Source of the DNA: Lentimonas sp. CC4
GTDB lineage: Bacteria > Verrucomicrobiota > Verrucomicrobiia > Opitutales > Coraliomargaritaceae
Length of the DNA stretch: 64,000 nt
Assembly: GCF_902728235.1 (NCBI RefSeq)
Contig: NZ_CACVBO010000001.1
Coordinates: 3,682,001-3,746,000 of the forward strand
Reading direction: 5' to 3'
In this document: piece after piece, positions 35,601 to 47,000 of the stretch
Position numbering within the stretch: the stretch's first letter is position 1
How the letters are laid out: the number at the start of each line of letters is the position of its first letter
Translations under genes and position numbers: made by a program
Notes under the pieces: generated by a model
Seen by the model: only the letters and a program-made list of their open reading frames with translations
The model's database searches: none
Told to the model about the DNA's origin: nothing

Positions 35601-36083
35601 GCCACTGGCGAAGGTGGTTCCCGCTCACGCCGCACCAGCGGCAGCTTCGCCTTTGCCGCGATCAAGGAGGCAGAATACAGCGGCGATCACTCGGATCAAC
35701 TCATCGAAGCCGCGCTGCCCGCCGACTATGTCGCCGAGCCACGCCTACGTATCGACCTCTACCGCCGACTCGCGTTGGCCAACACCGACGCAATCATTCA
35801 GGAAATCGCCGAAGAGCTGGTTGATCGCTTCGGGAAACTCCCCCGCGCCACGCAGGCACTGATCGAAGTCAGTCGCGTGCGCGTCTTTGCTGAAGGCGCG
35901 GGCGTGCGCCGCGTAGAAAGCGAGAGCGAGCGTCTAATTTGCCGACTCGCGCTGCCTGGAAAATCCGGCGAATTCCTCAAAACGGGTGCACGTTTTCCTA
36001 GATTGTCCGCAAAAGACCCCCTAAAAAGGCTAAATGAAATCCAGAAGTTCTTGATTCGTAACCAGAAATCGACAGCACTTTAG
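32664..36083 (+). CDS. mfd: Mfd, transcription-repair coupling factor
   Basis: A 1139-residue protein that removes RNA polymerase stalled at DNA damage and recruits UvrA. Order: UvrB-like domains (~1-330; [20 protein letters not shown] and [10 protein letters not shown]), the CarD-like RNA-polymerase-binding domain (~445-520; [18 protein letters not shown]), the SF2 translocase with Walker A GDVGFGKT (603-610) and DEEQ box (704-707), motif VI region QIRGRVGR, and the C-terminal TRCF domain (~960-1139). Length is normal. Its ATG overlaps the rnc stop by one base. No internal damage seen. Confidence 0.97.
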   Translation: MAGLLPDTGTATLFHGISAEARAALVTTLAKEWAKQTSVLLVTDPRRAQELATEAETYAQWLTPKTTLEVLHFPEEPPPDIDATRRADRICERLTVLSALLRPSKNARLIVATPEALLGACPDRTHFESRQLKLRTGEAHPFKALIDTFIHELDYDSEALCEHPGQLATRGGLIDIYPYDANQPYRLDFFGDEIESIRTFDPSTQRTLENVQSITVSAAESAKDAAASDGKFIDYLSEAPIAWLLEEPSQLVREHPYRFEKLTNTSGNIRSLEQVFALRTAANDLRLGICSVDTDPVLFDGAARVELTTEPTENYRHHTDAVQVGFDRFESEQSARNKFESNIADWAKKEKRTLYFVTASESEASRIAELLADNPLTAKLKPKYLHGTISGGFLCSGAPTWLPLKQTKTSKGIVLITDTEYFGRQRRKINRTQERARPTISQVDQLLDFTELADGDPLVHLQHGVCLFRGLSKLEIQGGTKEVITVEFADQMTVHVPLHESHLLTRYVGLTKSSPKLGKIGGAAWDKTRAAAEIATLDYAAELLTLHAERSQHGGYQFPSDHPWQATFEGAFPFSETPDQLTAIEATKSDMEAAQPMDRLICGDVGFGKTEVAIRAALKAVLAGKQVALLVPTTVLCQQHLNTFRERMAEYPIIIDMVSRFRSAKQNREIIANLAEGRIDIVIGTHRLLSKDVHFQDLGLLVVDEEQRFGVKQKERIKQLRANVDILTLSATPIPRTLYMALAGARAMSVIETPPVNRRPIETIVKSYSADLIKSAIQAETDRGGQVFYLHNRVSTIEGVANQVREMHPKLRVAVGHGQMEEGHLEKIMTKFVAGDFDVLVCTTIIESGIDIPNCNTLIIEGADRFGLAQLYQIRGRVGRFKRQAYAYLLLHRHAALVDNAQKRLNALKQHNQLGAGFRIAMRDLELRGAGNLLGSQQSGHIAGVGFELYCQLLKQSVARLKGEPGADRIRAEVKLDFIATGEGGSRSRRTSGSFAFAAIKEAEYSGDHSDQLIEAALPADYVAEPRLRIDLYRRLALANTDAIIQEIAEELVDRFGKLPRATQALIEVSRVRVFAEGAGVRRVESESERLICRLALPGKSGEFLKTGARFPRLSAKDPLKRLNEIQKFLIRNQKSTAL

Positions 36084-36138
36084 GAGCGCGGCACTGCTCC
36101 GTCAGGTATGTGCTGCGCCCTTCCCCCCCTTAACTCAT

Positions 36139-37920
36139 ATGCTTCTCACAAAAAACTCCCGCTGGCCATGGCTGGTCTGCTTGATCCTATTTGCTGGTTT
36201 TTTAGCCAACAGTATCAGCAGCTACATGGTGGCCCGCAGCAACATGCGCCTCAGCATCACAGAGAGCACCTTACCTCTTACTTCAGATAACGTATATTCT
36301 GAAATCCAGCGGGACTTGCTCAGGCCAATCTTTATCTCTTCCCTTATGGCCAACGACACGTTTCTACGTGACTGGGCACTGAATGGAGAAGTCGATATCA
36401 ACCAAATCACGAAGTTTCTGCATGAGATAAAGGTAGAATACAGCACTATCAGTAGCTTTTTCGTATCAGACATCAGCCACAACTACTACCACGCGCAGGG
36501 ATTACTAAAAGAAGTCAAAGAAAATGAGCCACGTGACGCATGGTATTTCAAAGCCAGAGACATGGATGCCCCCTACGAGATCAACGTCGACCTAGACATG
36601 GCGAACCAGGATCAAATGACGATCTTCATCAACTACCGAGTCTTCGACTATAACGACAACTTCATCGGAATGACAGGTGTCGGGCTTACGGTTAAAAACG
36701 TCAACAACCTCATCAGCCACTACGAGGCCAAATATCAGCGCCAGATCTACTTCCTCAATAAAGACGGTGAGATCGTGCTCAGGCCTTCCAATAGCCCATT
36801 GATGAACTACCAAAGCCTGCAAAATATCCCAGGGCTAAACGACGTCAGCACAGACCTACTCGCCCAAGAACGCACCACCCTCACCTATGAGCGAGAAGGC
36901 ACCACATACATGCTGAATTGCCGCTTCATCCCTGAGCTCAATTGGTTCCTTATCATCGAACAAAGTGAACAAGAACTGCTGGCACCGATTAAAGAACAGC
37001 TCCTGTTCAACATTCTCCTCGCTCTCCTAATCACCGCAATCGTGGCGTGGATCTGCGGCACCGTCATCAAGCGCACCCAGCTCCACTTCGAACAGCGTCA
37101 TGCCGAGCTCACTCAGATTAATCATCAAAATGAAATCCAGAAGGCGGAACTGAGCCTCTCAGCCGAGCAACTCTCCTCTGCGAACAAAAAGCTTTCGGAG
37201 CTCAATAAAGAGAAGGACGATTTCATTGGCATTGTCGCCCACGACCTACGCAACCCACTCAACGGTATCCTAGGACTTTGCCAGTTTGCTGAGTTCGACG
37301 TCGAGTCACACGACTTCGACCAAGCCGCCTTCGTCTCTGATGTGCGCACCTGCGGCCAGCGTATGCTCGCACTCACGCAATCCCTACTCGATGTATCACG
37401 CATCGAAGCCTTCCACGGTAAAATCGACCTTGAGCCGATTAATTGCAATGAGATGATCGAAAGCATCGCCGCCGAGTTCCACGCTGCGGGGCAACAGAAG
37501 AAGATCACCATCGAATTCGACTTAGCGCCAGACGACGAAGCCACCGTTTACAGCAAGCCCGACTGGCTGCCCGTATGTATCAACAACGTGATCAGTAATG
37601 CGGTGAAATATACACCGATCGGCGGCAAAATCATCATCCGCAGCCAACACAGTGGAGACCACTTCGATATATATATTAAAGACAACGGCCCAGGCATCAG
37701 TAAGGACGAGCAGTCATTGCTGTTTACTAAATTCGCCCGACTCTCAGCAAGGCCAACCGCCAACGAGACCTCCACAGGACTGGGGCTCTATTTAGTCAAA
37801 AAGATGTGCGAGCGCCTCAGCGTAGAGATACACGTAGAGAGCGAACTGGGCGAAGGCACCACCTTTAAACTCTCTTGCCCGACCAGCCCGAACGTAGCGC
37901 GCCCAGAATCAAGCGTTTAA
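36139..37920 (+). CDS. Sensor histidine kinase with Cache-type sensor
   Basis: A 593-residue inner-membrane sensor kinase. Helix 1 (~10-30, PWLVCLILFAGFLANSISSY) and helix 2 (~288-308, LLFNILLALLITAIVAWICG) flank a periplasmic Cache domain (DAWYFKARDMDAPYEIN, GMTGVGLTVKNVNNL, QIYFLNKDGEIVL). A coiled coil follows, then HisKA with phospho-acceptor His368 in IVAHDLRNPLNGILGL, and HATPase_c with N box INNVISNAVKYTP, G1 KDNGPGIS and G2 STGLGLYLVKKM. Cache domains bind small extracellular ligands. No response regulator is adjacent, so the partner is elsewhere. Gap to mfd is 55 bases. Confidence 0.92.
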   Translation: MLLTKNSRWPWLVCLILFAGFLANSISSYMVARSNMRLSITESTLPLTSDNVYSEIQRDLLRPIFISSLMANDTFLRDWALNGEVDINQITKFLHEIKVEYSTISSFFVSDISHNYYHAQGLLKEVKENEPRDAWYFKARDMDAPYEINVDLDMANQDQMTIFINYRVFDYNDNFIGMTGVGLTVKNVNNLISHYEAKYQRQIYFLNKDGEIVLRPSNSPLMNYQSLQNIPGLNDVSTDLLAQERTTLTYEREGTTYMLNCRFIPELNWFLIIEQSEQELLAPIKEQLLFNILLALLITAIVAWICGTVIKRTQLHFEQRHAELTQINHQNEIQKAELSLSAEQLSSANKKLSELNKEKDDFIGIVAHDLRNPLNGILGLCQFAEFDVESHDFDQAAFVSDVRTCGQRMLALTQSLLDVSRIEAFHGKIDLEPINCNEMIESIAAEFHAAGQQKKITIEFDLAPDDEATVYSKPDWLPVCINNVISNAVKYTPIGGKIIIRSQHSGDHFDIYIKDNGPGISKDEQSLLFTKFARLSARPTANETSTGLGLYLVKKMCERLSVEIHVESELGEGTTFKLSCPTSPNVARPESSV

Positions 37921-38004
37921 GAAGCACTTTCGCCGCTTGACCAGTTAAGATCCATTTCTACTGTTGGGCTCAGTTCAAAAACTTACTCACCTGCCACGCG
38001 CGCC

Positions 38005-38997
38005 ATGACGCTTAAACGCACTCTTTCTTTTCTTATCACTTCTCTCGCCCTGCTCGGCTTCGCACACAACGCGTATGCCCAGCAAGACGCCGCACTCATT
38101 CGCTTAGGCAACGGCATTGCCGCCATCGCAGAAGGTGAGATCATCACCATCGAGCAGCTCCGCCGAGAGCTAGAGCCAGTCATCCCACGCCTGCGTGCCG
38201 AAGCCCGCACCGAAGAGGAGTTCTCCCAGCGTATCGACCAAATCAGCCGCGAAGTGCTGCAAAACTTGATCGACCGCATCCTCATCGTCAAAGCAGCCGA
38301 AGAAAAAGGCCTCCTACTCCCCCAGTCTTACATCGATCAGGAATACGACGAAGTCCTCAACCGTGACTTTGGTGGTGATCGCGCCCGCTTCCTAGAATAC
38401 CTGCGCGCCCAAGGCCTCACTGCTCGCGAATTCCGTGAAAACATATACAAGCGCGTCGTCGTGAACGTCATGCGTCAGCAGAACCGCAAATCTCAATCCG
38501 AGATCAGCCCTGAACGTATTCAAACCTTCTACATCGAAAACAAGATCCGCTTTTATCAAGAAGAAGCCATGCACCTGCGGCAAATCATTCTGACTCCGAT
38601 GGCCGACGAAGGCACCGCACTGTTGAATCAAACAGCCAAGCAGATCATGCAAGAACTCGGTGAAGGCGATAACTTCGGTGACCTCGCACGTAAATACAGC
38701 CAAGACGAAATGAGCCGCAAAGGTGGCGACTGGGGCTGGATCGAGCGCCAAGACATCCGTAAAGAGCTCAGCAATGTCGCCTTCGACCTAGAGCCCGGCC
38801 AATACAGCCAGCCCGTAGAGCTCAACAACACCATCTTCATCCTCTATTGCGAAGACAAGCGTGAGGAAATGATCCAGCCCGTCACCGAAGTGCGTGATGC
38901 GATCGAAAATGTCCTCGTCGGTGAGATCGCCCGCGAAACTCAAGAGCGCTGGCTCCAAGGCATCCGTGAGAATGGCTACGTGCGCTACTTCATGTAG
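38005..38997 (+). CDS. SurA-like periplasmic peptidyl-prolyl isomerase/chaperone
   Basis: A 330-residue secreted protein. Signal peptide to ~26 ([20 protein letters not shown]). The SurA-type N-terminal helical domain spans ~30-165 ([40 protein letters not shown]). One parvulin rotamase domain follows (~185-285): [42 protein letters not shown], then [11 protein letters not shown]. It should help outer-membrane proteins fold. SurA of Escherichia coli has two rotamase domains; this has one. Followed directly by a strong terminator. Confidence 0.88.
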   Translation: MTLKRTLSFLITSLALLGFAHNAYAQQDAALIRLGNGIAAIAEGEIITIEQLRRELEPVIPRLRAEARTEEEFSQRIDQISREVLQNLIDRILIVKAAEEKGLLLPQSYIDQEYDEVLNRDFGGDRARFLEYLRAQGLTAREFRENIYKRVVVNVMRQQNRKSQSEISPERIQTFYIENKIRFYQEEAMHLRQIILTPMADEGTALLNQTAKQIMQELGEGDNFGDLARKYSQDEMSRKGGDWGWIERQDIRKELSNVAFDLEPGQYSQPVELNNTIFILYCEDKREEMIQPVTEVRDAIENVLVGEIARETQERWLQGIRENGYVRYFM

Positions 38998-39028
38998 AAC
39001 GTCACTCTATCAAGTTTAAAAACAAAAA

Positions 39029-39060
39029 ATCCCTACTGATCGAATCAGTAGGGATTTTTT
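39029..39060. terminator. Strong bidirectional terminator
   Basis: ATCCCTACTGAT (39029-39040) and ATCAGTAGGGAT (39044-39055) form a perfect 12-bp stem with a CGA loop, with TTTTTT after it and AAAAAA before it. It ends the SurA-like gene on the plus strand and would also have ended the tRNA gene on the minus strand. Confidence 0.92.
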
Positions 39061-39071
39061 ATGGAAGGAGA

Positions 39072-39113
<42 letters not shown>

Positions 39114-39459
39114 GCCCTCAACCAAAAAACCACAACATACTATATGTAAATAACTTACAAATAAACCAGACGCACACATTCGCATGTAAATGCTTAATTT
39201 AAGGGCAATAAAGGCATCATCATATTCAAGCATGTCTGAACCTATATCTCTAAAACCGACACTCACGAATCGCAGTTTAACAGCCTCTGAGCCCTCAGTT
39301 GAAAAGATTCTGGGCTTTTCGAACAGTTCCGCTTTCGACCACCTTGATTAAAAGTGAACCACTTGAATCTGTAGCCCTCAACTAGAACGATGTAAGATTT
39401 GCATTGTTTTTTGCTAGAATAGTCATGTTTTCTGGCAAAAATTATGTTAATATTTAGAG
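39114..39459. other. Gene-free stretch just inside the putative island
   Basis: AT-rich compared with the left side. No integrase, no tRNA 5' half and no supported gene. GCCCTCA occurs at 39114 and 39291 and GCCCTCAACTAG at ~39374, possible short direct repeats. A promoter for the pilin-like gene is probably near 39400-39450. Confidence 0.5.
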
Positions 39460-40152
39460 ATGAAGCATAAGCCCCCATTGCCCCTACGAGGATTCACTCT
39501 GATTGAGCTACTAAGTGTTATCGCAATTATTGCGATCTTGGCCGGAATTTTAATACCTGCCGTTTCCGCAGCTCGCCACCAATCAAGCTCTACGAAATCG
39601 ATCTCCAATCTTCGTCAAATCGGAATTGCGGCAATGACCCATGCCAATGAAAACAAAGGACGCTTCCCTTCGGCATACTGGAAAGCCAGTGACGGCTGGA
39701 TGAAAACGCTCTACGAGCGCATCTACCAAGAGCCCTTCGTAGACAACGGTGCCAATGGCGCCGGATTGGAAGATACTGTATTTTGGTCGCCCGTAGTTGA
39801 GAGCACCCCAGCCACACAGCGTTTTTGCTATGGGATGAATGATTACTTTCGGACATTCAGTGGACAAAAGCCGCTGAAAAATGGCGATGACGTGCCACAG
39901 GATGGGCCGCTGAACCTGGCAATTTTACATCCTGCCAGAACCTGCTTCATCGCAGAAACAAAGGGAGGTGTTGTTTGCAAATCCAGCGCGGGCACTGCTC
40001 AAATTGATTTTCGCAATGCAGGTGACACCGCAGGGGTCTTATTCTTTGATGGTCACGTAGAATCGCTCACCGACGAACAAGTGCCAGATAACTGGCAAGG
40101 CGACGGTCGCATGTTCTGGATGGGCGGCCCGGTGGCACGTCCAAAGATTTAA
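39460..40152 (+). CDS. Type II pseudopilin-like protein (prepilin N-terminal signal)
   Basis: A 230-residue protein with the class III signal [20 protein letters not shown]: cleavage after Gly by prepilin peptidase, Glu at +5, then a long hydrophobic helix. The remainder is a globular periplasmic domain ending with [15 protein letters not shown], the 'H-x-DG' type tail found in the many pseudopilin-like proteins (DUF1559-like) of Planctomycetes and Verrucomicrobia. Role unknown; such proteins are often regulated with polysaccharide-use genes. It stands alone, opposite in direction to the oxidoreductase operon. Confidence 0.87.
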   Translation: MKHKPPLPLRGFTLIELLSVIAIIAILAGILIPAVSAARHQSSSTKSISNLRQIGIAAMTHANENKGRFPSAYWKASDGWMKTLYERIYQEPFVDNGANGAGLEDTVFWSPVVESTPATQRFCYGMNDYFRTFSGQKPLKNGDDVPQDGPLNLAILHPARTCFIAETKGGVVCKSSAGTAQIDFRNAGDTAGVLFFDGHVESLTDEQVPDNWQGDGRMFWMGGPVARPKI

Positions 40153-40159
40153 GGTTGAG

Positions 40160-40420
40160 GTAGACGTGACTGGCGTCACATCGCTACACTTACACTTTGT
40201 AGCGAACTTGCGCGAGCTAGGTCGACGGGGATGAGGCGGATGGCCAGACAATGCGAAGCTCAACATACGTCGACGTGACTGGCGTCGCATCACTACTGCT
40301 ACACTTTGTAGCGAACTTGAGCGAGCTAGGTTGACGGATGAAGTGGCTGGCCAGACAAATGCGAGGCTCAACATACGTCGACGTGACTGGCGTCACATCG
40401 CTACACTTACACGTTGTAGT
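40160..40420. repeat. 108/109-bp tandem repeat, about 2.4 copies
   Basis: Units start at 40160, 40269 and 40377 (third one partial) with GT(A/C)GACGTGACTGGCGTC. They share ACTTTGTAGCGAACTTG, GCGAGCTAGGT(C/T)GACGG, GGCCAGACAA and GCTCAACATACGTCGACGTG. Each unit has GACG/CGTC mini palindromes (GACGTGACTGGCGTC). It lies between convergent genes. Confidence 0.85.
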
Positions 40421-40441
40421 CCCACGCGATGAGGCTGCCAC

Positions 40442-42313
40442 TTAACTGCTGTAGCAGCGCACTTCGAACAACTTAACGTTCGGCGCGCCGTAGGTTTCCT
40501 TTAGGCGCAAACGCAAGGCACTGGCTTCAACCGTATCGAAGTGGAATCGAATCAAGCGGGTCTTGTTGTTCTCCAACTCCCCTACTTTAATCCATTCACC
40601 CTGCACACAGGCTTCCACCTCTAATGCTTTAAGCATTTCAGCCGGCACATCCGGCGCATAACTCTTATCGTCGCGATGATACTTCAGCATCATGATGTTA
40701 CGATTCACGTTGGTGTCGCACTTGACATAAAGACTAGAAATCGAGACCGGCGCATCCCATTCAAACATCAGCGTGGCATCCACACCTTCAGATGCCCAAT
40801 GGTGCGTGCTGCCATGTTCGTCACGCGACACACCATCGAGGAGTAAGTTGACATCACCAGAGGCTGTTGAGGAGGCGACTATACGATCTGCCTGCTTGGC
40901 CAGATCCTTCGAGTCCTGCGATGGATGCTCTGGAATATAGGCATCATCGAGCATGAGTTGCTCTTGTAGCTCCTTTATATAATGCTGCCCAAGCTCACGC
41001 GGCGAAATATCTTTTGCCACACACATTGCTGCAGCCGTGCCGACAGCCTGCCCCATGGTCGCACACGTCGCCATCACGCGAGTTGAAGACAGCGCAACAT
41101 GAGTGACACTGACATTACGTCCCGCGAATAGAAGATTGGATACGTTCTTCGAATACAAACTACGAAATGGCACTTGATACACCTTGTCGAAGTGCGCGTG
41201 CCAGAAGCTTGGAGGATCTTTCAGATTTTCAATGCCACCAGGATTGTGCTCATCCAGCGGCCAACCGCCGAAGGCCACCGCATCGTCAAAATGTTTATGC
41301 CTCAACAAATCGGACTCTGAGAGTATATGATCGCCAATAAAGCGGCGCGACTCACGACGCCCGGGCACTGAGCCGACCCAATCCAAGGCAAAGTTTTCGG
41401 TTTCAGGGAACTTACCAGAATTCTTGGCATAGTCCCACACACCATAGGCATAGCCCATTAGCTTATGGCGAATCTCATCGAAGTCGCCCACGATATCAAA
41501 GTTACTGCCGACCTCGACCCACCAAAAGCCCTCATGAAATGGCAGAATGCTACGGTCGTCGTGACCGCTGTTTTCATGATTCTTATCGCCGCTATACGGG
41601 ATCGCAAAGGACGGTGCTTCGAACGGCGTCGGCTTGCCCATATCCGTGGACGATAGTAAAATCGTAGCTCCAAGCGTCCAACCATCGGCTTCCTCTGGAG
41701 CGAATTTCTCATTAAACTCAGAACGCGCCTCGCGGCCAGTGCGATACAACGCACCTGCTGTCGCTGCCATCAGACCATCGCCCGAGCAGTCGATAAACTG
41801 TTTCGCATGGATCGTGATCTCGGTCTCAGTCGGCCCCTGCCAACAACGCGCCGACACGATGCGATCGCCCTCCATATTAGCACGCAGCGCCTGCGTATCG
41901 AACAACAACTTGATGTTCGGCTCACGTATCACAAAGTCATACAGCACATGATCCCACACGGTAAAAGAGCCCTGTTGATTACAAAAGCGATTGTGCAATA
42001 GAATTTCTTCGATGATGCCAGTTTCGCGATCAGCCAAGCCGTTGTTCAACTTCGTCACCCCGTGCACCACGACTCGTAACTCACTGGACGCGTTGCCACC
42101 AAGCACCGAGCGATCTTGAACGAGCACAACCTTTGAACCGTTGCGCGCAGCAGCAACTGCCGCACAAACACCAGCCATCCCCCCACCGATCACAGCGACA
42201 TCAAACTCAAGCACCTGACGACGCTGTGGCGTTTGCATTTCGCCCGTGCCCATTTGGAGCCACTGATCGGACTCGCGATTCCCTAGATCTACAGAATTCA
42301 CCTGACTATTCAT
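40442..42313 (-). CDS. FAD-dependent oxidoreductase with C-terminal discoidin-like domain
   Basis: A 623-residue protein without a signal peptide. A Rossmann FAD site is at 38-65 (DVAVIGGGMAGVCAAVAAAR) followed by DRSVLGGNASSELRV, the pattern of the FAD_oxidored family often encoded beside sulfatases and glycoside hydrolases in Verrucomicrobia and Planctomycetes. Later blocks are CSGDGLMAATAGALYRTG and NLLFAGRNVSVTHVALSSTR. Residues ~480-620 form a beta domain (VSISSLYVKCDTNVNRNIMM, SALRLRLKETYG) like F5/8C discoidin. Substrate unknown, possibly a sugar derivative. Last gene of the operon, 22 bases after the symporter gene. Confidence 0.85.
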   Translation of the reverse strand: MNSQVNSVDLGNRESDQWLQMGTGEMQTPQRRQVLEFDVAVIGGGMAGVCAAVAAARNGSKVVLVQDRSVLGGNASSELRVVVHGVTKLNNGLADRETGIIEEILLHNRFCNQQGSFTVWDHVLYDFVIREPNIKLLFDTQALRANMEGDRIVSARCWQGPTETEITIHAKQFIDCSGDGLMAATAGALYRTGREARSEFNEKFAPEEADGWTLGATILLSSTDMGKPTPFEAPSFAIPYSGDKNHENSGHDDRSILPFHEGFWWVEVGSNFDIVGDFDEIRHKLMGYAYGVWDYAKNSGKFPETENFALDWVGSVPGRRESRRFIGDHILSESDLLRHKHFDDAVAFGGWPLDEHNPGGIENLKDPPSFWHAHFDKVYQVPFRSLYSKNVSNLLFAGRNVSVTHVALSSTRVMATCATMGQAVGTAAAMCVAKDISPRELGQHYIKELQEQLMLDDAYIPEHPSQDSKDLAKQADRIVASSTASGDVNLLLDGVSRDEHGSTHHWASEGVDATLMFEWDAPVSISSLYVKCDTNVNRNIMMLKYHRDDKSYAPDVPAEMLKALEVEACVQGEWIKVGELENNKTRLIRFHFDTVEASALRLRLKETYGAPNVKLFEVRCYSS

Positions 42314-42335
42314 AATTTAAAATACGTTTAAAAAT

Positions 42336-44066
42336 TCAAGAAACTGACTCCGCAGCGCGATCTGCTTTACGGATAATAAAATACACCGTGCCTGAAATCA
42401 CATAGAGGATCAGCGCAAAGCATAGCAGCACCTTCGCATCCACATGGTTGATCATGGCGAGAACTGACATCATGACGGCAATCGCTGCTAATGTAATCGC
42501 CACCATTTTAGCAGGTAAAGTGGACGACTGCAGATCTTCGGTCTCGTGGAAAGACAGCTTCGAATCCTGCACGCGCTGCCAGCCTGGATGCTCATGTTTT
42601 TCGACGAGTTCCAATACAACCAATACTACGAACGGCACCAAAATACCGGAGCACAAATCAGCAATGCGCGCATGCGCCATGACCCATTCCGAAAGCCCTT
42701 GAAGCAAACTGATGCCAGTCAGAAAACCATCCCCCTTTAAACCGAACTTCACCACGACAGCTGCCATGAACCCAATCAGCGTGGTTCCCCAGACAGCCTT
42801 CACGCCAATCTTGCGCGAGAAGAGTCCCCAGATCGTCGGCAACACCAACGGCCCAGTCAGTAATGTGGTAAGGTCTAAAATAAACGCGGTATAGCCGTAG
42901 CGTGGAATCAATAGAGAACCTGCAATCACGATACCACCGAGCACCACCGTAAAGATGCGCCCCATACGGACCAGTTGCTGATCAGTCGCCCCCGTATTGA
43001 TCAGTCGCTGATACACTTCGGTAGTAAACGCACCGGCAAATACATTGAGTTGCGAAGTCGCCGCACTCGCAGTCGCCGAGGCCATCGCAGCCACCATCAG
43101 CCCCATCATCCCCGCAGGCAGCACTAACTGACAGGACAAAATATACGCCTGCTCGACATCAGCATCTGCATTCAATACGCGATACACCAGCGGCGGCAGC
43201 ATCCAAAACAACGGGCTAATCAAATACATTAAACCGAAAATGAAGGCCGCCTTCTTCGCATCCTTCGCGGTAGGCACACAGGTGTAGCGCTGCACAAAGC
43301 TCCACTCACCGCCGATTTTAAAAAAGTGTATCACCACCCAACCTGCCATGAACCACCAGGTAAAGTCAGCGGCCACGGGTGATGTAAACCCTTCGGGTGC
43401 CTTATCTAAAAAGGACGTCCAACCACCCGCTTCCAATAATATGAGCGGCACCACAAAAACAACCGATACGACTAGAATAACGAACTGTAAAACATCCGTC
43501 ATGAGCACCGCCCATAGTCCGCCGGAGAATGTAATGATGATGACCATCAAGCACAGCACCACCGACGTAAATGGCACCGACAGCATCCCCGTCGATGCGT
43601 CCGCCAGCAAGTGCCCTTCAGGTAGTGGGATCAACGCGCAGACGATTTTAGCCAATGCATACACCGCACCACCGATCGCAAAGATGCCAACGGTGCCTTG
43701 AAACCACGTATAAAACTGGACGATGGATCCACCGAAACGAAGCTGTAAAAATTCGGCTGCGGAATTTACTCCGAGCTTACGCCAATACCCCGCGAGGAAC
43801 CATCCCACAAACATCGCGGCCACGCCGTAGCACATATTAATCGCCACTGCCACAAAGCCATATTTGTAAGCGATACCACCCCACACGACAAAAGTGCCAG
43901 CGGAGAACATTGTCATAAAACCGGACAAACCGGACACCCACCACGGCGACTGCCCGCCTGCGGCGAACATATCTTTTGAGCTTTTCATCTTGCCTGCAAA
44001 CACCATGCCAGCACCAACGATGCCTAGGACGTAGAGGACAATAACGATGTAATCAACAAGTTGCAT
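42336..44066 (-). CDS. Sodium:solute symporter (SSS family)
   Basis: A 576-residue inner-membrane protein with about 14 helices. The start MQLVDYIVIVLYVLGIVGAG, then AGGQSPWWVSGLSGFMTMFS and WGGIAYKYGFVAVAINM, are typical of the SSS/SglT group, which moves sugars, sialic acid or other solutes with sodium. The core has MVAAMASATASAATSQLNVF (helix-8-like sodium site region). It sits between the GH16-sulfatase gene (20-base gap) and the oxidoreductase gene (22-base gap), so it likely imports a sugar released by the secreted enzyme. The exact sugar is unknown. Confidence 0.92.
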   Translation of the reverse strand: MQLVDYIVIVLYVLGIVGAGMVFAGKMKSSKDMFAAGGQSPWWVSGLSGFMTMFSAGTFVVWGGIAYKYGFVAVAINMCYGVAAMFVGWFLAGYWRKLGVNSAAEFLQLRFGGSIVQFYTWFQGTVGIFAIGGAVYALAKIVCALIPLPEGHLLADASTGMLSVPFTSVVLCLMVIIITFSGGLWAVLMTDVLQFVILVVSVVFVVPLILLEAGGWTSFLDKAPEGFTSPVAADFTWWFMAGWVVIHFFKIGGEWSFVQRYTCVPTAKDAKKAAFIFGLMYLISPLFWMLPPLVYRVLNADADVEQAYILSCQLVLPAGMMGLMVAAMASATASAATSQLNVFAGAFTTEVYQRLINTGATDQQLVRMGRIFTVVLGGIVIAGSLLIPRYGYTAFILDLTTLLTGPLVLPTIWGLFSRKIGVKAVWGTTLIGFMAAVVVKFGLKGDGFLTGISLLQGLSEWVMAHARIADLCSGILVPFVVLVVLELVEKHEHPGWQRVQDSKLSFHETEDLQSSTLPAKMVAITLAAIAVMMSVLAMINHVDAKVLLCFALILYVISGTVYFIIRKADRAAESVS

Positions 44067-44086
44067 AGTGGGGTTGTCTCTTGAAA

Positions 44087-47000
44087 TTATTTAGTCGAAC
44101 CAATTAGGTTGTGGTTCAATTGCTGCAATAATTGCGCAACCAGCTGCGGATTATCATCGGCGACATTCTTCGTCTCTGTGGGATCGATTTCATGATCATA
44201 CAACTCAACGAAAACAGGATCAGCACCTAAATCCTGCGTATCTTTCCAAGCGATAAAGCGGTAACGATCCGTGCGCATCGCATAGCCCATTAGGTGATTC
44301 TCAAATAACTCGCGATCCCAGGTCTCCCCCATCTGCGCCTTGATCTCGTCTTCAACCTCCATCAACAACGGACCAAAATATGTTTCGCGCATCGCAGGAC
44401 GAATCGGAAAGCCGCCCCACTCGCGAAGTGCAGGACTAGGAAACTGGCTAAAGGCCGCGGCCTTCCATGCTTGTGTCGGATCTTCCAGCAAAGGCTTAAA
44501 GCTGGTGCCCTCCAAATGCTCTGGCAGTTCCAGACCGGCAAGGTCGCAAAGCGTCGGGTAAATATCCAGTAACTCAACCAATGCATCGGTGCGCTGCCCC
44601 TGACTTGCCGCCGACAGCTCAGGCGTCCAAATCATCAGCGGCACACGTGTGGCTAATTCATAGTTCGTCGCCTTACACCAAATCCCCATCTCACCGAGAT
44701 GAAACCCGTGATCACTCCATAAAATGATAATCGTATTATCACGCACACCCGATTCATTCAGCGCATCAATCATGCGACCAATCTGTGCATCGACATAACT
44801 CACACACGCGAGGTAGGAATGCTTTAGCGTGCGAGCCATCTCGTCATCAATCGCACCCGACTTCGGAATGCCATCACGCACACGAAGCTCAAAGGATGGG
44901 TGCAGACCAACCATCGCACCGCCTTCTGGTCCTTCGGGCTGAGCAGCAAGTGGAATCGCATCATGATCATATAGATCCCAGTATTTCTTAGGAGCCACCC
45001 AGTTGAGGTGTGGCTTATTCATACCGAATCCGAGAAAGAAGGGCTTGTCGCCCTCTTGCACCATTTCTTTTAAAGTCTCAATCGCGAGGTCGGTGTGATA
45101 GCCGTCGATATATGTATTATCTGGCACATCGGCGCACTCATACGCAGGCCCCATCGCAAGGCCGTATTTCGCGACTTCCCCATATTTCGCAAACATTCCC
45201 TTACGGCTGGCTGCTTTAATCTTCTGATTCGCCTCCAGTGCAAATCCGTCCTTACTAGGAGCTACACCTGTTGGAAGTTTGTCGAACGAAGGCTCACGGT
45301 TCCACGACTGTGGATCCATGTCGCCATGGTGATAAATTTTGCCACAAAAGACTGTATCGTAACCATTCGCACCAAACTGCTGAGGTAGCGTTAGAATGTC
45401 GGGATTCAACTCGCGAATCTTTACATAATTATGAGTAATTCCCGTCGTATCTGGACGAGCACCGGTCATGATGCTGGCTCGCGAAGGACCGCAGATTGCT
45501 TGCTGACAGTAAGCGCGCTCGAACAGTAATCCCTCGCTCGCAAGCCGATCCATGTTAGGCGTCACCGCAACTTCCGAGCCATAGCAACCGAGCTCAGGGC
45601 GAAGGTCATCTACTGCAATGAAGAGAATATTTGGCTTCTTTTTTTTTACACTGCTAGAATCGGCAGCCACCACAGGCTTCATGCTATAAGTGAGTTGCAA
45701 TACTGGGCGTTGATCCGCAGTCGATTGATCGGCACTAAAGCGGCACATGCGGTTACCTGTCTCTGGCATAGCCTTGAGTAACAGGTTCAATGGCTCGCCA
45801 CTTAGCTGCGCTTGCTGAGCAGACGTAACCAATGCGTCACTCGACGGGAAACTACGATACCCCTCTTCACTGCAATCAAAACCTGGCATCGTCGTGAGCA
45901 CTTCCGGATAAAAATCACCGCCCGGTGTATTCCAGTCTTCCGAGCCAGTGCGTGAGTTCCAGCTCGCCCCGGAACCGACTGCAGGAATACGGAAACCATC
46001 ACCATAGCCTTCTACAAATGAGCCCTTTAGTTGGTGAAGATCGACGCCAGTCACCTTTCCAAAACCAGAATCATTATAGAGGCTCAGATCGACACTGTCG
46101 ATGACAGCACCAGCGGGCAACGAACTGAGATCAAAGGATAGCAGTCCACGTATACGATTACCACGGAAGCAACCGATAATGACGTCGTTATCGCCGCCAT
46201 TATTATCAGCAGCTCGCTCTTCGCGAATATAGGATGCGGGATGGTCAATACCATTCAATCGATCACTGAGCACGTGAATCACAGGCGCATCGACCGACAC
46301 ACGAACCGTTGCGCGGTTGACAGCACTGCCGACTGTCGCACTGCACTGCAGCACATACTGCCCTGCTTCTGTAAACTTAACTTTGGTGCTCGTTGCCTTG
46401 GCATTTTGAATGAGCACTTTCCCGGGACCAGACACTTTAGCCCATTGCACAACGGGCGATAGGCCTTCGTCACTTAGAGACAGCTTTGCTTCGAGTGGTA
46501 AGACAGCATCCGTATTCGGCAAGAATAGGCCGCCCTCAATGCCTGGCGCTGCGATCTCAACAGTTGCGTGCGGCACTTTTTCGAAGAATCGATAGTAGTC
46601 ATACTGCGTTTGATTCGGCAGTGTGCTATCATCCACACCAGTGGTTTTCTTGCCAATTTTACCCGCCAGGCAACTGAGCCAGACATTCACGTCACAGTGA
46701 GGAAACTGAGTCGCATCGGTCGCCCGCATGAGCTTACCGTTAAAGTAATAACGCAGCTCAGTCGGCGTAAATTCCATGCCATACACATTCCATTCAGTCA
46801 GAGGCCGTTTCGTCGTGATCTGCTTCGTGCCAAACTTGCGGTGCTCATCCGGGCGCCAGCGGTGCGCATCGATTTGATAATGGTATGGGTCGGACGAGTC
46901 TGTCTCAACAGGATCGAGTTCGATGTGCACACCGTCTAAAGGAATGTCACTTAAAACCTTATCGCGCATCATCCAAAAGGAAGAGTGCCAGCCCTGCCCC

